Source of the DNA: Thermohalobaculum sp039815685 | Lineage (GTDB): Bacteria; Pseudomonadota; Alphaproteobacteria; Rhodobacterales; Rhodobacteraceae | Assembly: GCA_039815685.1 (NCBI GenBank) | Contig: JBCBYV010000003.1 | Location: 1 to 64,000 of the forward strand | Length of the DNA: 64,000 nucleotides | Direction: 5' to 3' | Part shown: positions 16,436 through 24,668 of the stretch, one piece after another | Position numbering within the stretch: the stretch's first letter is position 1 | Layout: every line of letters starts with the position of its first letter | Position numbers and translations under genes: made by a program | The notes under the pieces: model-generated | The model's input: the letters and a program-made list of their open reading frames with translations, nothing else | Databases searched by the model: none | What the model was told of the DNA's origin: nothing

Positions 16436-17328
16436 TGCGCGCGCTTCCCTCGACGCTCTCGGCATCGCTCGCCACGGGCTGCACCACGCATTGCCGGTGC
16501 TGGCAGGTGGCGCGGCGCGATGGCGTGACGCTGGGCTTCACCGACCATGATCGCGACATCGCCTTCGACGGCGTCGTGCACAGGGCGGAGGCGGGGCTGA
16601 CGGCAGGGGCGTTGGAGCTCTCCACCGGCCTTCGCCTCGACAGCCAGGAGGTGGCGGGAGCGCTGACCTCCGAGGCGATCCACGAGGACGATATCCTGAA
16701 GGGTCTCTATGACGGGGCTGCCGTGCGGCAGTACCTCGTCGACTGGCAGGCACCGGAGAGCCGGCTGCTGCTTTCGGCAGGGACCGTGGGCGAGATCAGG
16801 CGCCGCGGCACGGCGTTCGAGGCAGAGATCCTGGGGCTTTCCGAGGCGCTCAATCGCCCCTTCGGTCGGGTCTATAGCCGGTTCTCGACCGTGGCGCTGG
16901 GACAGCCGGGCTGTGGCGTCGATCTCGACGACCCCGCCTATGTGGCGACCGGGACCGTCGGTGCGGTTCTGGCGGTCGACCGGCTCGAGGCGCACGGGCT
17001 CGAGGCCCATGCGACCGGGCATTTCGGCGACGGGCGGCTGACCTGGCTCACCGGTGCGAATGCCGGCGCGGTCGGGCATGTGCGCCGGCATGGGGTGGCC
17101 GAGGGTGTGGTGACGCTCGAGCTCTGGAACATCGCGCCGCTGGCGATGGCCGAGGGCGACAGTTTCGAGGTTGCTGCGGGCTGTGCCCGCGATGCCGCGA
17201 CCTGGAAGGCGCGCTTCGGCAACCTGCACGACTTTCGCGGCTTCCCGCATCTGCCGGGCGACGATCATGCGGCGGGCTATCCGCGCGAGGGAGGGGAGCA
17301 TGACGGTGGCTCGCTCTTCCGCAGCTGA
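16435..17328 (+). CDS. GTA tail hub protein with conserved cysteines (gp13)
   Basis: The 297-residue product is the DUF2163/BR0599-type hub of the GTA baseplate. Features: CTTHCRCWQVARRDGVTLGF at the N-terminus, FTDHDRDIAFDG, and the C-terminal segment CARDAATWKARFGNLHDFRG. Cysteines at 16, 20, 22, 160 and 250 are positioned like those that hold an iron-sulfur cluster in lambda L-type hub proteins and in the Rhodobacter GTA structure; the cluster is inferred here. It starts in the gp12 stop codon and overlaps the peptidase gene by 29 bases. Confidence 0.92.
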   Translation: MRALPSTLSASLATGCTTHCRCWQVARRDGVTLGFTDHDRDIAFDGVVHRAEAGLTAGALELSTGLRLDSQEVAGALTSEAIHEDDILKGLYDGAAVRQYLVDWQAPESRLLLSAGTVGEIRRRGTAFEAEILGLSEALNRPFGRVYSRFSTVALGQPGCGVDLDDPAYVATGTVGAVLAVDRLEAHGLEAHATGHFGDGRLTWLTGANAGAVGHVRRHGVAEGVVTLELWNIAPLAMAEGDSFEVAAGCARDAATWKARFGNLHDFRGFPHLPGDDHAAGYPREGGEHDGGSLFRS

Positions 17329-17782
17329 CGCGGTGCTGGTGGCTGCGCGCGGCTGGCTCGGCACGCCCTATCGCCATCAGGCGAGTTGCCGGGGCGTGGG
17401 TTCCGACTGCCTCGGCCTCGTTCGCGGGGTGTGGCGTGAGGTGCTGGGGGCGGAGCCCTGCGCGGTGCCGGCCTACACGCCGGACTGGGCCGAGGCCGGC
17501 GCGCCCGAGCAGATGCTGGAGGCGGCGGAGCGGTGGCTTTGTCCCGTGGCCGGCGCGGCGCGCCCGGGCGATGTGCTGCTCTTTCGCATGCGGGATGTCG
17601 GCCCTGTGAAGCATGCCGCGATCCTGGTCGAGGGCTGCGTGCCCGAGGGCCGGATGATCCACGCCTATTCGGGCCATGCCGTCTGCGAGACGAGCATCGG
17701 GCCCGCCTGGGGACGCAGGCTCGCCCGCGTCTTCCGCTTTCCAGAGACCCTGCCGAACCCCGACCTGCAAGGAGATGCCTGA
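17300..17782 (+). CDS. GTA NlpC/P60 cell-wall peptidase (gp14)
   Basis: This tail-tip peptidase probably cuts recipient peptidoglycan during DNA delivery. The 160-residue NlpC/P60 fold has the catalytic Cys37 in VGSDCLGLVRG, the catalytic His in PVKHAAILVEG and a third polar site near MIHAYSGHAV. LGTPYRHQASCRG at the N-terminus is typical. I start it at the ATG preceded by GAGGGGAG, inside the end of gp13; its stop overlaps the gp15 ATG. Confidence 0.93.
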   Translation: MTVARSSAADAVLVAARGWLGTPYRHQASCRGVGSDCLGLVRGVWREVLGAEPCAVPAYTPDWAEAGAPEQMLEAAERWLCPVAGAARPGDVLLFRMRDVGPVKHAAILVEGCVPEGRMIHAYSGHAVCETSIGPAWGRRLARVFRFPETLPNPDLQGDA

Positions 17783-20700
17783 TGGCGACGCTCGTTCTGG
17801 CTGCTGCCGGCTCCTCCATCGGGGGTGCGATCGGGGGCAGCGTTCTCGGCCTTGGTGCCGCCACGCTCGGCCAGGCGGCCGGTGCCGTGGGCGGCAGCTT
17901 CATCGATCAGGCGCTTCTGGGCCGTGGCTCGGGCGCGCTCGAGGTCGGGCGGGCACGGGCGCTACGCCTCCAGACCGCAACCGAGGGCGCACCGCTCCCG
18001 ATCACCTATGGCCGGATGCGGATCGGCGGCACCGTGATCTGGTCGACCCGGTTTCTCGAGACCGTGCGGACCGAGAATGTGGGTGGCAAGGCGACGGGTG
18101 GGCAGCGGGTGCGCGAGTACTCGTACTCGATCAGCTTTGCGGTCGCACTCGGCGAGGGACCCATCGACCGGATCGGGCGGATCTGGGCGGATGGGGAGCT
18201 GCTGGACACCGCCGGCATCACCTATCGCGTCTACAAGGGTACGGCCGATCAGATGCCGGACCCGAAGATCGAGGCGGTGGAGGGCGCCGAGAACGCGCCC
18301 GCCTATCGCGACACGGCCTATGTGGTCTTCGAGGACCTGCAGGTCGGTCCCTTCGGCAACCGTATCCCGCAGTTGAACTTCGAGGTCTATCGGGGCGTCG
18401 ACCCGGAGGCCCTGGGTCTTGATCCTGCGATCTTCGGGCGCCCGTTGTCCAAGATCGTGCGGGGTGTCGCGCTGTCGCCTGGTACCGGCGAGCATGCGCT
18501 GCATAACGAGCCGCAGCGTTATCTGCTGGGTGGTGGGGCGACGCAGGCGGCGAACGTTCACAATGCACGGCTGGAGCCGGACATGGTGGTCTCGCTCGAT
18601 CAGCTCGCCGACGAGCTGCCGGCTGTCGATACCGTCTCGCTCATCGTGAGCTGGTTCGGGAACGATCTGCGCTGCGGGCGATGCCGCGTGCGGCCCCAGA
18701 TTGAGGAGAGGGACAGGGAGAGCGGGCCGGACAGTTGGACCGTCTCGGGGCTGACGACCGAGACGGCGGCAGTGATCAGCCGAGACGAGAACGACCGGCC
18801 GAACTATGGCGGCACGCCCTCGGATCCGTCCGTGATTGCTGCGATCCGGGAGCTCAAGCATCGCGGCTACAAGGTCCTGGTCTATCCGTTCCTGCTGATG
18901 GATGTGGCGCCGACAAACTCGCTCACGAACCCCTATGGCGGCGATGGTCAGCCGGCCTTTCCCTGGCGCGGGCGCATCACGCTGGGGACCGCACCGGGGC
19001 GGCCGGGCAGCGCGGACAAGACGGCGGCGGCGGCGACTGAGGTGGCGGATTTCTTCGGCACCGCGTCGGCGGGTGACTTCTCAGGCACGAACTATACGGG
19101 GCCGATCGAGTGGACCTGGCGGCGGTTTGTCCTGCATCTCGCGGCGCTGTCGCGCGCGGCAGGCGGTGTGGACGCGTTCTGCATCGGCTCGGAGTTTCGC
19201 GGGCTTACGACCATTCGGGACGGGGCCACGAGCTATCCGGCGGTGCAGCAGTTCCGCGCGTTGGCGGACGAGGTGCGCTCGATGCTGCCCTCGACCCAGA
19301 TCTCCTACGCCGCGGATTGGTCGGAGTATTTCGGGCATCAGCCGGGGGACGGCTCGGGCGATGTGCTGTTCCATCTCGACCCGCTCTGGGCCGATGACAA
19401 CATCGATTTCATCGGGATCGACGACTACATGTCGGCCGCCGACTGGCGCCATGAGCCGGGCCATGCGGACGAGGATGCGGCGCGCTCGATCTACGAGCTT
19501 GCCTATCTGCGCGCCAATGTGGCGGGCGGCGAGAACTATGACTGGTTCTATGGCTCTGAGGCAGATCGGCTGGCGCAGCTGCGCACGCCCATCGCGGACG
19601 GCGCGCATGGCGAAGACTGGATCTTCCGGCCCAAGGACCTCGTCAACTGGTGGTCGAACCCGCATCACAACCGCCCCGGCGGCGTGCGGCAGTCGAGCTC
19701 CACGGAGTGGGTGCCGCAGTCGAAGCCGATCTGGCTGACCGAGACGGGGTGCCCCGCGGTGGATCTGGGTGCGAACACGCCGAACGTCTTTGTCGACCCG
19801 AAGAGCTCCGAGAGCAAGCTGCCTACGGGCTCGCTCGGCGTACGCGACGACGAGATGCAGCGCCGCTTCCTGCAGGCGAAGCTCGGCTATTGGGCGGACG
19901 AGGCGAACAACCCGGTCTCGAGCGTCTATGGCGGGCCGATGATGCCGGAAGGGCGGGTCTATGTCTGGACCTGGGATCTGCGGCCCTGGCCTGATTTCCC
20001 GTTCCGCACCGATATCTGGTCCGATGGGGCGAACCATGCCCTCGGGCACTGGCTTACCGGGCGGGTCGGTGCCTCGGGCCTCGCGGAGGTCGTGGCGGCG
20101 ATCTGCACGCGGGCGGGGCTGACCGCCTTCGATGTGAGCGATCTTCATGGCGTCGTGCATGGCTATGTGATCGAGCGGAGCCGGACGGCGCGCGAGGCGA
20201 TCCAGGCGCTGATGACGACCTATGGCTTCGACGGCTTCGAGAGCGGGGGGCGCGTCGTCTTTCGCATGCGGGGCGGGCGCGTCGACCGGGTCCTGGACGA
20301 GGGCGGCCTTGTCGAGGGTCGTGAGCCCGGTCAGGCGCTGGAGCTGTCGCGGGGTGCGAAGCGCGAGTTGGCTGACATCTTGCGACTCTCTTACGTCAAG
20401 GCGGAGTCGGACTATGAGCCGGGGCTGGCCGAGCGCATGCGCCCCGGTAGCGCAGGCGTTCATGCGGACGAGACCGCCGTCTCCATCGCCTTCCCGGCCG
20501 TGACGGCGGATGGCGTGGTGGCGCGCTGGCTTGCCGAGACGGAGGCTGCGCGGGGGGCGGCGGATTTCGCGCTGCCGCCGAGCGCGCTGGCGCTCGAGCC
20601 CGGGGACATCGTCGGGCTGGGGACGCGCCGGGCGGCCTGGCGGCTCGAGCGGCTGGACCATGGCGCGAGCATCGAGGCTGCGGCGACGCAGGTCGATGCG

Positions 20701-21717
20701 GCGAGTTTCCAGTTGCAGGCGCCGGCGCGCGCTGCCGATGCGGCGGGATCGGCGGTACCCGATATCGTGCTGCCGTCAGCAGTGCTGCCCGGACCGCTCG
20801 ATGTCGCATTGCTGAACCTGCCGCTGGCGGATGGCGGGGAGGCGGATCATCAACCGCGCCTTGCCGTATCGGCCGATCCATGGGGCGGGAGCGTCGAGCT
20901 CTACGACACCGCCGATGGGACGCTCGAGAGCTTGGGGCAGCAGGCCCGACCGGCCATCACGGGCACGCTGACGGGCACACTTGCGCCGGGAGCGGCGGAC
21001 CGGTGGCAGCGGGTGAGCGTGACGGTCGAGGCCTCCGACAGCGCCTTTGTCGCGGCGAGCGAGGGGGCGCTCCTCAACTACCGCAATATGGCGGCGCTTG
21101 TTCGCCCGGACGGGACGGCGGAGATCGTGCAGTTTGCGGGGGCGGTGCTGACGGGGCCTGCGACCTGGACGCTCAGCACGTTTCTGCGGGGGCTGCGCGG
21201 CACGGAGGCGTTCGCCGCTACAGAGGCGCCTGCGGGCTCGAAGCTCTACCTGATCGATGCCGGGCTCTTCCCCGTGCCGATCCCGCGCGGTCGGCTCGGC
21301 CGGCTCTTCACGCTGCGCGCCGTGCCGGCGACGAAACCCGCCGACGACGCCACGGCTGTCGAGCTCACGGGCAGCGGGGTGGGAGAGGGGCTGCGGTGCT
21401 TCTCACCCGCACATCTGCGCGCCTCGGGCGGTCCCGGCTCGGACATCGCCTTTCGCTGGATCCGGCGGACGCGGATCGACGGCGATAGCTGGGAGGCGGC
21501 GGAAGTGCCGCTCGGCGAGGCGGCGGAGCTCTACAGCGTGGTCATCGAGAAAGACGGCACGCGCCTGCGCGAGGCCTTCGTCCGCGAGCCCGCCTGGACC
21601 TACACCGCGGCCATGCAGGCCGAGGATGGAATCACCGCGCCCTTCAGCTTCCGCGTGGGGCAGCATTCGGACTTCAACGGTCTCGGACCCTTCAGGAGCA
21701 TGACGATCGATGGCTGA
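17782..21717 (+). CDS. GTA megatron / host-specificity protein (gp15)
   Basis: At 1311 residues this is the largest GTA protein; it forms the central baseplate spike complex and is thought to contact the recipient. Order seen: a Gly/Ala-rich, membrane-active-looking N-terminus (residues 1-50), hub-like beta domains, the GTA TIM-barrel domain at about 290-700 (KVLVYPFLLMDVAPTN, DNIDFIGIDDYMSAADW, PIWLTETGCPAVDLG), a phage tail domain and C-terminal immunoglobulin-like beta regions. Glycosidase activity is possible but unproved. The start follows AAGGAGATGCCTG and overlaps the gp14 stop. Confidence 0.95.
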   Translation: MATLVLAAAGSSIGGAIGGSVLGLGAATLGQAAGAVGGSFIDQALLGRGSGALEVGRARALRLQTATEGAPLPITYGRMRIGGTVIWSTRFLETVRTENVGGKATGGQRVREYSYSISFAVALGEGPIDRIGRIWADGELLDTAGITYRVYKGTADQMPDPKIEAVEGAENAPAYRDTAYVVFEDLQVGPFGNRIPQLNFEVYRGVDPEALGLDPAIFGRPLSKIVRGVALSPGTGEHALHNEPQRYLLGGGATQAANVHNARLEPDMVVSLDQLADELPAVDTVSLIVSWFGNDLRCGRCRVRPQIEERDRESGPDSWTVSGLTTETAAVISRDENDRPNYGGTPSDPSVIAAIRELKHRGYKVLVYPFLLMDVAPTNSLTNPYGGDGQPAFPWRGRITLGTAPGRPGSADKTAAAATEVADFFGTASAGDFSGTNYTGPIEWTWRRFVLHLAALSRAAGGVDAFCIGSEFRGLTTIRDGATSYPAVQQFRALADEVRSMLPSTQISYAADWSEYFGHQPGDGSGDVLFHLDPLWADDNIDFIGIDDYMSAADWRHEPGHADEDAARSIYELAYLRANVAGGENYDWFYGSEADRLAQLRTPIADGAHGEDWIFRPKDLVNWWSNPHHNRPGGVRQSSSTEWVPQSKPIWLTETGCPAVDLGANTPNVFVDPKSSESKLPTGSLGVRDDEMQRRFLQAKLGYWADEANNPVSSVYGGPMMPEGRVYVWTWDLRPWPDFPFRTDIWSDGANHALGHWLTGRVGASGLAEVVAAICTRAGLTAFDVSDLHGVVHGYVIERSRTAREAIQALMTTYGFDGFESGGRVVFRMRGGRVDRVLDEGGLVEGREPGQALELSRGAKRELADILRLSYVKAESDYEPGLAERMRPGSAGVHADETAVSIAFPAVTADGVVARWLAETEAARGAADFALPPSALALEPGDIVGLGTRRAAWRLERLDHGASIEAAATQVDAASFQLQAPARAADAAGSAVPDIVLPSAVLPGPLDVALLNLPLADGGEADHQPRLAVSADPWGGSVELYDTADGTLESLGQQARPAITGTLTGTLAPGAADRWQRVSVTVEASDSAFVAASEGALLNYRNMAALVRPDGTAEIVQFAGAVLTGPATWTLSTFLRGLRGTEAFAATEAPAGSKLYLIDAGLFPVPIPRGRLGRLFTLRAVPATKPADDATAVELTGSGVGEGLRCFSPAHLRASGGPGSDIAFRWIRRTRIDGDSWEAAEVPLGEAAELYSVVIEKDGTRLREAFVREPAWTYTAAMQAEDGITAPFSFRVGQHSDFNGLGPFRSMTIDG

Positions 21718-22414
21718 GAGTTTTCGTCTTGGGCTGCCCTTTCTCGAAAGCGGGCAGGCGCAGAAGCATGTGACCGTGAACGAAGGGCTGGAGCGGATCG
21801 ACGCGCTGGCGGGCGGCACGGTCGAGAGCCTGGGGGCGGACACGGCCCCGGCGAGCCCCGCGGATGGCAGCGCCCATGTGGTGGGCGCGGCGCCGACCGG
21901 CGACTGGGCCGGGCAGGCGGATGCCGTCGCTATCCGCTCGAACGGCGCCTGGGTCTTCGTCACGCCATGGGCCGGGCTGTCGCTTGCCGATGCGGCGACG
22001 GGCGAGCGCGCCGTCTTCGACGGCAATGCCTGGGTGTCCGGCCGGGTCGCGGGAAGTGCGTCGGGTGCAGCGACGGTCATGCGGGTGCTGGAGACGGAGC
22101 TGACGCTCTCGGGTGCCTCGACCGACACGGCGCCGCTCATCCGGGCGAACGACGTGGTGCTGGGTGCAACGGCCCGTGTGTTGGAAGCGATCTCTGGCGC
22201 GACTGCCTGGCGGCTTGGTGTTGCGGGTGCGGTGGACCGGTATGGCAGCGGCCTTGGCATCGCCGCCGGGTCCTATGCGCTGGGTGTGAGCGGGACGCCG
22301 ACCGCCTACTACGCCGACACGGCACTTCGTGTCAGCGCCGAGGGCGGGAGCTTCAGCGCCGGTCGTATCCGGCTTGCCGTCCACATCATGACGGTGTTGC
22401 CGCCCGCTGCGTGA
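21710..22414 (+). CDS. DUF2793 protein, probable GTA tail fibre
   Basis: The 234-residue product starts MAESFRLGLPFLESGQAQKH and continues VTVNEGLERIDALAGGTVES, the DUF2793 signature found in Rhodobacterales next to GTA genes. The C-terminal part is beta-rich with repeated Gly/Ala/Thr. In Rhodobacter capsulatus a DUF2793 protein encoded outside the main cluster acts as a GTA fibre; here the gene overlaps the end of gp15 by 8 bases, so it belongs to the same transcript. Fibre function is inferred from family and location. Confidence 0.85.
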   Translation: MAESFRLGLPFLESGQAQKHVTVNEGLERIDALAGGTVESLGADTAPASPADGSAHVVGAAPTGDWAGQADAVAIRSNGAWVFVTPWAGLSLADAATGERAVFDGNAWVSGRVAGSASGAATVMRVLETELTLSGASTDTAPLIRANDVVLGATARVLEAISGATAWRLGVAGAVDRYGSGLGIAAGSYALGVSGTPTAYYADTALRVSAEGGSFSAGRIRLAVHIMTVLPPAA

Positions 22415-22438
22415 TGGTGGCGATCACGAGATGTGTCA

Positions 22439-22468
22439 TTGACGGGCATCCCGATCAGGCGGTGTTAT
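22439..22468 (+). promoter_or_regulatory. Candidate cysE promoter
   Basis: TTGACG (22439-22444) is separated by 18 bases from TGTTAT (22463-22468), 33 bases before the cysE ATG. This would let cysE be transcribed independently of the GTA cluster. Confidence 0.45.
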
Positions 22469-22501
22469 GTAGCACGCACCAGCCAGCTCGGGAGACACGC
22501 C

Positions 22502-23335
22502 ATGGGCGACACGCGCAAGCGAGGGATCGGTCTCCACACCGTCGATCCGGTGTGGCAGCGGATGCGGGAGGAAGCGGCGCTTCTGGTGGAAGCTGAGCCG
22601 ATGATGGCGAGCGCCATTCACGCCGCGATCCTTCACCACAAGGGCTTCGAGGCCGCCCTGGCCTACCGCATCGCATCCAAGCTCGAGACGGACGAGATGC
22701 CGGCGCTGATGCTGCGCGAGCTGGCCGAGGAAGCGATGGCGGCGGATGCCTTCATCGGTGAGGCGGCACGGGCGGACATCATGGCCGTCTTCGAGCGCGA
22801 CCCGGCCTGCGAGCGGGTGCTGCAGCCGCTCCTCTACTTTAAGGGCTTCCTCGCGATCCAGTGCCAGCGGGTTGCCCATCACCTCTGGAACAACGCGCGG
22901 CGCGATATCGCGCTCTACATCCAAATGCGGGTCTCGGAGATGTTCTCGATCGACGCGCATCCGGCGGCGCGGATCGGCAAGGGGCTGATGATCGACCATG
23001 CCCATAGCGTGGTGATCGGAGAGACGGCGGTCATTGGCGACGATGTCTCGATGCTGCATGGCGTGACGCTGGGTGGCACGGGCAAGGAGGGCGGCGACCG
23101 CCACCCGAAGATCGGCGACGGCGTGCTGATCGGCGCGGGCGCCAAGGTGCTGGGCAATATCAGCGTCGGCAAATGCTCGCGGATCGCTGCAGGCTCGGTC
23201 GTCCTGCATGCGGTGCCGGCGAACACGACCGTCGCTGGCGTGCCGGCGAAGGTGGTGGGGGAGGCCGGCTGCTCCCGCCCCTCGCACAGCATGGACCACG
23301 CCATCGTGGCCGAGGACATCCTCCCCGACTGCTGA
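22502..23335 (+). CDS. cysE: Serine O-acetyltransferase
   Basis: CysE makes O-acetylserine from serine and acetyl-CoA, the committed step of cysteine synthesis. The 277-residue product has the N-terminal helical domain (VDPVWQRMREEAALL, HAAILHHKGFEAALAYRIAS) and the left-handed beta-helix with hexapeptide repeats (GLMIDHAHSVVIGETAVIGD, then VSMLHGVTLGGTG). The chosen ATG has GGGAGA 6 bases upstream. cysE is the usual right-hand neighbour of Rhodobacterales GTA clusters and is followed by a strong terminator. Confidence 0.96.
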   Translation: MGDTRKRGIGLHTVDPVWQRMREEAALLVEAEPMMASAIHAAILHHKGFEAALAYRIASKLETDEMPALMLRELAEEAMAADAFIGEAARADIMAVFERDPACERVLQPLLYFKGFLAIQCQRVAHHLWNNARRDIALYIQMRVSEMFSIDAHPAARIGKGLMIDHAHSVVIGETAVIGDDVSMLHGVTLGGTGKEGGDRHPKIGDGVLIGAGAKVLGNISVGKCSRIAAGSVVLHAVPANTTVAGVPAKVVGEAGCSRPSHSMDHAIVAEDILPDC

Positions 23336-23373
23336 GCCGACCGCCACTTCGGAGAGATTTCAGTCTAGCTCTT

Positions 23374-23410
23374 GGGCGAGGGTGCTTCGGCACTCTCGCC
23401 CTTTTGTCTT
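23374..23410 (+). terminator. Intrinsic terminator of cysE
   Basis: A 12-bp stem (23374-23385 with 23390-23401, one G-U) closes on a TTCG tetraloop and runs into TTTTGTCTTT. It is the clearest intrinsic terminator in the window, 38 bases beyond the cysE stop codon. Confidence 0.9.
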
Positions 23411-23804
23411 TGTGGCCTCCGTCATTCGAGGTGGGGTTCGGCATCCGAATGGTGCCGAGGTCGCTCGGCGCTCTTTGCACCTACCGGTGATGTGGCACTG
23501 CCGGAACGCGTGGCTCACTGCATCACAGCTGCTTAGTCTCTGCCGGGACTCGTGCCGATGAAACAGCGTGGGTGCACGGGTCCAGGCGATCATTGGTATC
23601 TCAGTCGATCGGAGTGCCGGTCTTCCTGGCGCCCTTTGCGCGTGCGGCGCCGCGCGGGCTGAGCCGTGAGAGGTTCGACCGATGATCAGTGACGAGATCG
23701 ACGGGAATTGGCTGGCGGAACCTTGCCTTTGGATTCGCCCCGCTAGAAGCATCGCTTGACGCTTGGGCATGTGCTGGCCGGAGCGGGGTTGGCGGCAAGT
23801 GGCT
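23411..23804. other. Non-coding stretch between cysE and the VOC pseudogene
   Basis: I see no credible gene on either strand: the open frames are short, with compositions unlike the neighbouring proteins. Part of it is read as a spurious continuation of the frameshifted VOC gene. Confidence 0.6.
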
Positions 23805-24193
23805 TCAGTTCGCTTCGCCGAAGAAGACGAGGCTGAGCTTGTGCCATCGGGATCGCGGATATAGCCGCCGTAGAAGTCGGGGCCGTAACGCGGACGGGGG
23901 CCGGGGAGGCCCTCATTCGATCCCCCTTGTGCGAGAGCCATCTCGTGCGCGGCCTGAACCTCGGCCTTGGTCTCGCAAAGGAGCCCCACCATGGCGCCGT
24001 TGCCGGGGCTCGCCACGCCCTCGTTGAAGGGTGAGAGAACCCAGATCCGCCCCCCGCCGCGCAGCGCGTAGCAGAAGGCGTGCGGCATGTACTCCACGAT
24101 GAGCTTGCCCCCTATGATCGGCAGGAGGGCATCGTAGAAGCCGCGTGCTCGTGGGATATCGTTCGAGCCGAGCGTCACGTAGTTGAGGGACAA
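23805..24193 (-). pseudogene. VOC/glyoxalase-family protein, frameshifted near the C-terminus
   Basis: The frame starts MSLNYVTLGSNDIPRARGFY and reads as a vicinal-oxygen-chelate (glyoxalase/bleomycin-resistance) domain up to GGYIRDPDG. At about 23841 one base is missing compared with what the family expects: adding a single A after GGC in the minus-strand GATGGCACAAGC restores DPDGNKLSLVFFGEAN and an immediate TGA at 23805-23807, giving a normal protein of about 129 residues. Without it the frame runs on for about 150 nonsense residues. This may be a true frameshift or a sequencing or assembly error. The substrate of the intact protein is unknown. Confidence 0.85.
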
Positions 24194-24251
24194 GGTTCGA
24201 CCTCCGGATGTGGCGAGACTGATCGGTGCGCGCTCATGGCGTGCGAGCCCG

Positions 24252-24476
24252 TCAGAACAGGATCCCTTCGCGATCCATAAAAGCGAACTTGTCGCCCGAA
24301 TACGCTGCGATCTCGATATGCGTGTGATGTGGCAGGAGCTGCGATGTCATTATCTCGTGCAGTCTGGCTTCGGCGCGCTCCAGATCGGCGAAATCGTTCG
24401 GGTGCCCGGCAAGCGCTTTCGGCCCGACGGAGGGAACTCGAAGCACAAGATATCGCTCGGTGGGAGCCTTCTGCAC
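24252..24476 (-). CDS. Hypothetical protein, 74 residues, GTG start
   Basis: I do not recognise a family. From the GTG at 24476 the product begins with QKAPTERYLVLRVPSVGPKA, continues with an amphipathic helix (FADLERAEARLHEIM) and ends HIEIAAYSGDKFAFMDREGILF. The site GGAGGG lies 5 bases before the GTG, and codon composition looks protein-like only from this point on; the frame is open further upstream but that stretch is low-complexity. It lies between the VOC pseudogene and the methyl-THF methyltransferase on the same strand. Confidence 0.5.
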   Translation of the reverse strand: MQKAPTERYLVLRVPSVGPKALAGHPNDFADLERAEARLHEIMTSQLLPHHTHIEIAAYSGDKFAFMDREGILF

Positions 24477-24668
24477 CTCGTCCCTCCGCGTTGCCGTTCT
24501 GCGCGATGGTAGGGGTTTTGCCGCGCCGCGGAAGCGCAAAGGGCGCGCGGGTGGCGATCCCCATCCGCCCGTCATGGCGTCACAGCGACCGGGGACAGCG
24601 CAAGGGTTCCGTCCACCGGCCGATAGCATGTATCCCGCGCTGCGGCGTTGGGTTGCGCGCCCTCTTCG

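Noticed and set aside
23360..24193. A 277-residue VOC protein
   Set aside because: Only the first 117 residues or so look like the family; the rest is out-of-frame sequence after a one-base loss. It is recorded as a frameshifted gene of normal length.
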